Translations under genes and position numbers: made by a program | The notes under the pieces: model-generated | Databases searched by the model: none | Told to the model about the DNA's origin: nothing | Seen by the model: the letters and a program-made list of their open reading frames with translations, nothing else | Shown: positions 62,760 through 64,000 of the stretch, piece after piece | Position numbering within the stretch: the first letter of the stretch is position 1 | Layout of the letters: each line of letters begins with the position of its first letter | Source: Neorhizobium sp. | GTDB taxonomy: Bacteria; Pseudomonadota; Alphaproteobacteria; Rhizobiales; Rhizobiaceae | Length of the DNA: 64,000 nt | Direction of reading: 5' to 3' | Assembly (NCBI GenBank): GCA_028283725.1 | Contig: JAPWKC010000004.1 | Coordinates: forward strand, 806,001-870,000

Positions 62760-64000
62760 TCAGTCGTAAATGCGCTTCAGATTGGAGACGCAGTCGAGTT
62801 CCTTCATCTGCGAGATCAGCTGATTGAGCTGGCGCACATCCCAGACCTCGACTTCCATTTCGATCTCGGAGAAATCGGCGGCGCGGTTGGAGCCCATCTT
62901 CAGGCTGCGGATATTGATGTCGAGGCGGCCGATGGTCTGGGCGACCGTCGCCAGCGTGCCGGGCTCGTTCAAGGTATTGACCTCGATCCGGGCCGGGAAG
63001 CGCGCCTTGTTGGCCTCATCCAGATCCCAGCGCACGTCGATCCAGCTTTCCGGCTGGTCGTCGAACTTCTGCAGCGCCGGGGCCTGGATCGGGTAGATGG
63101 TGATGCCGCTATCCTTATCCACGATGCCGACGATGCGATCGCCGGGTACGGCGCCGCTTGGCGCAAAGCGCACCGGGACATTGGCCGAGAGGCCGCGGAT
63201 CGGCAACGCGTCGTAATCGTCCACCGTCGCACCGGCTGCACCTTCTGCGGCCTTCGGACGCTCGGGCAGCTTGAACATCATGCCGGAGGCGCTGCGCATA
63301 TTGAACCAGCCATCGTCTGCGGCGGGCTTGACCGTGACACGCTCGTCCTTGAAATCGGGGAAGACGGCGCGCAGCACATCGAGCGAGGAAAGTTCGCCGC
63401 GGCCGACGGCGGCGATCGCATCCTCGACATCCTTGTGGGCGATGCGGTGCAGCGCCGGCTTCAATGCCTCGCGCGAAAACGGCTTGCCGGCGCGCTCGAA
63501 GGTGCGCTCCAGAATCCGATGGCCAAGGCCCGCATATTGCTTGCGGATGGCGGTGCGGGTGGCACGCCGGATGGCAGAGCGCGCCTTGCCGGTGACGACG
63601 ATTTCTTCCCAGGCGGCGGGGGGCACCTGCACGCCGGAGCGGATGATCTCCACCTCGTCGCCATTGTTGAGCCGCGTCACCAGCGGCATGACGCGGCCGT
63701 TGATCTTGGCGCCGACGGTGGTGTCGCCGATATTGGTGTGCACCGCATAGGCGAAGTCGATCGGGGTGGCGCCGCGCGGCAGCGCGATCAGCTTGCCCTT
63801 CGGGGTGAAACAGAAAACCTGGTCCTGGAAAAGCTCGAGCTTGGTGTGTTCCAGAAACTCTTCCGGATTGTCGCCCTCGGCCAAAGCTTCGATCGTGTGG
63901 CGCAACCAGGAATAGGCATTTGAATCCTTCGGCAGAAGCTCGCCCGGCTTGCCGGCAGACTGGCCGTCCTTGTAGAGCGTGTGGGCGGCGATGCCGAATT
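62760..64000 (-). CDS. rsh: Bifunctional (p)ppGpp synthetase/hydrolase, C-terminal part
   Basis: The minus-strand frame is open to the window edge and encodes the last 412 residues or so of a RelA/SpoT homologue. It begins at the end of the synthetase domain (FGIAAHTLYKDGQ), then the TGS domain (VFCFTPKGKLIALPRGATPI, DFAYAVHTNIGDTTVGAKIN), the helical/zinc-finger-like region (GRGELSSLDVLRAVFPDFKD) and a C-terminal ACT domain (RIEVNTLNEPGTLATVAQTI). Rhizobia have one such Rsh enzyme controlling the stringent response. The catalytic hydrolase and synthetase domains lie outside. Confidence 0.95.
   Translation of the reverse strand, partial: FGIAAHTLYKDGQSAGKPGELLPKDSNAYSWLRHTIEALAEGDNPEEFLEHTKLELFQDQVFCFTPKGKLIALPRGATPIDFAYAVHTNIGDTTVGAKINGRVMPLVTRLNNGDEVEIIRSGVQVPPAAWEEIVVTGKARSAIRRATRTAIRKQYAGLGHRILERTFERAGKPFSREALKPALHRIAHKDVEDAIAAVGRGELSSLDVLRAVFPDFKDERVTVKPAADDGWFNMRSASGMMFKLPERPKAAEGAAGATVDDYDALPIRGLSANVPVRFAPSGAVPGDRIVGIVDKDSGITIYPIQAPALQKFDDQPESWIDVRWDLDEANKARFPARIEVNTLNEPGTLATVAQTIGRLDINIRSLKMGSNRAADFSEIEMEVEVWDVRQLNQLISQMKELDCVSNLKRIYD

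Overview
The window looks like a chromosomal core segment of an alphaproteobacterium of the Rhizobiaceae (Rhizobium/Agrobacterium/Ensifer type). This rests on gene order: rpsF-rpsR-DUF2232-rplI-dnaB-alr-radA-cvpA-purF, psd-pssA, and rsh-DUF2062-acpS-lepB-rnc-era-recO. High GC, many GTG starts and ATGA/GTGA overlaps fit the same assignment. The genus cannot be fixed from the sequence alone.

Layout. 1-717: 3' end of a Tas-like aldo/keto reductase. 811-1517: a doubtful small ORF and a one-domain PAS protein. 1728-12728: ribosomal proteins S6, S18 and L9, DnaB, two toxin-antitoxin (TA) loci, alanine racemase, RadA, CvpA and PurF. 12912-16640: an SDR, a DedA protein, a TetR/isochorismatase divergent pair and a RelE-like toxin with an unfamiliar partner. 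16879-25312: CysS, a GFA-GFA-prolyl iminopeptidase operon, citramalate synthase, a PCMT-like methyltransferase, RarD, a frameshifted cupin and a LOG protein. 25481-32409: a LysM protein, a gene-poor stretch, a Ser/Asp-rich protein, tiny membrane proteins and an Atm1-type ABC exporter. 32518-35762: a GAF-GGDEF-PilZ-like cyclase and the phosphatidylethanolamine genes psd-pssA. 36139-44734: a LysE exporter, an SRAP peptidase, YnfA, ParDE, a Nudix hydrolase, periplasmic proteins, a ygfZ-HD-phosphatase operon and MscS. 44993-53333: a giant DUF2339 membrane protein, HD and MOSC proteins, a third GFA protein, an HxlR/SDR divergent pair and small exported proteins. 53753-64000: a DMT transporter, a methyltransferase, recO, a second PAS protein, then era, rnc, lepB, acpS, DUF2062, DUF3563 and the C-terminal part of the (p)ppGpp synthetase/hydrolase, all on the minus strand except one small secreted protein.

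The most striking pattern concerns the TA loci. There are four. In three of them the antitoxin is intact, but the toxin has an internal deletion (TumE), lacks any ATG/GTG/TTG start (ParE, apparently ATT) or carries a single-base frameshift (second ParE). The fourth (15813-16640) pairs an intact RelE-like toxin with a 186-residue protein I do not recognise as an antitoxin. Two further single-base indels affect the cupin and the C-terminus of the ABC exporter. All three single-base indels fall in G/C doublets, so assembly error must be excluded. Two close paralogues of a stand-alone PAS protein flank the core blocks, one next to rpsF and one between recO and era.
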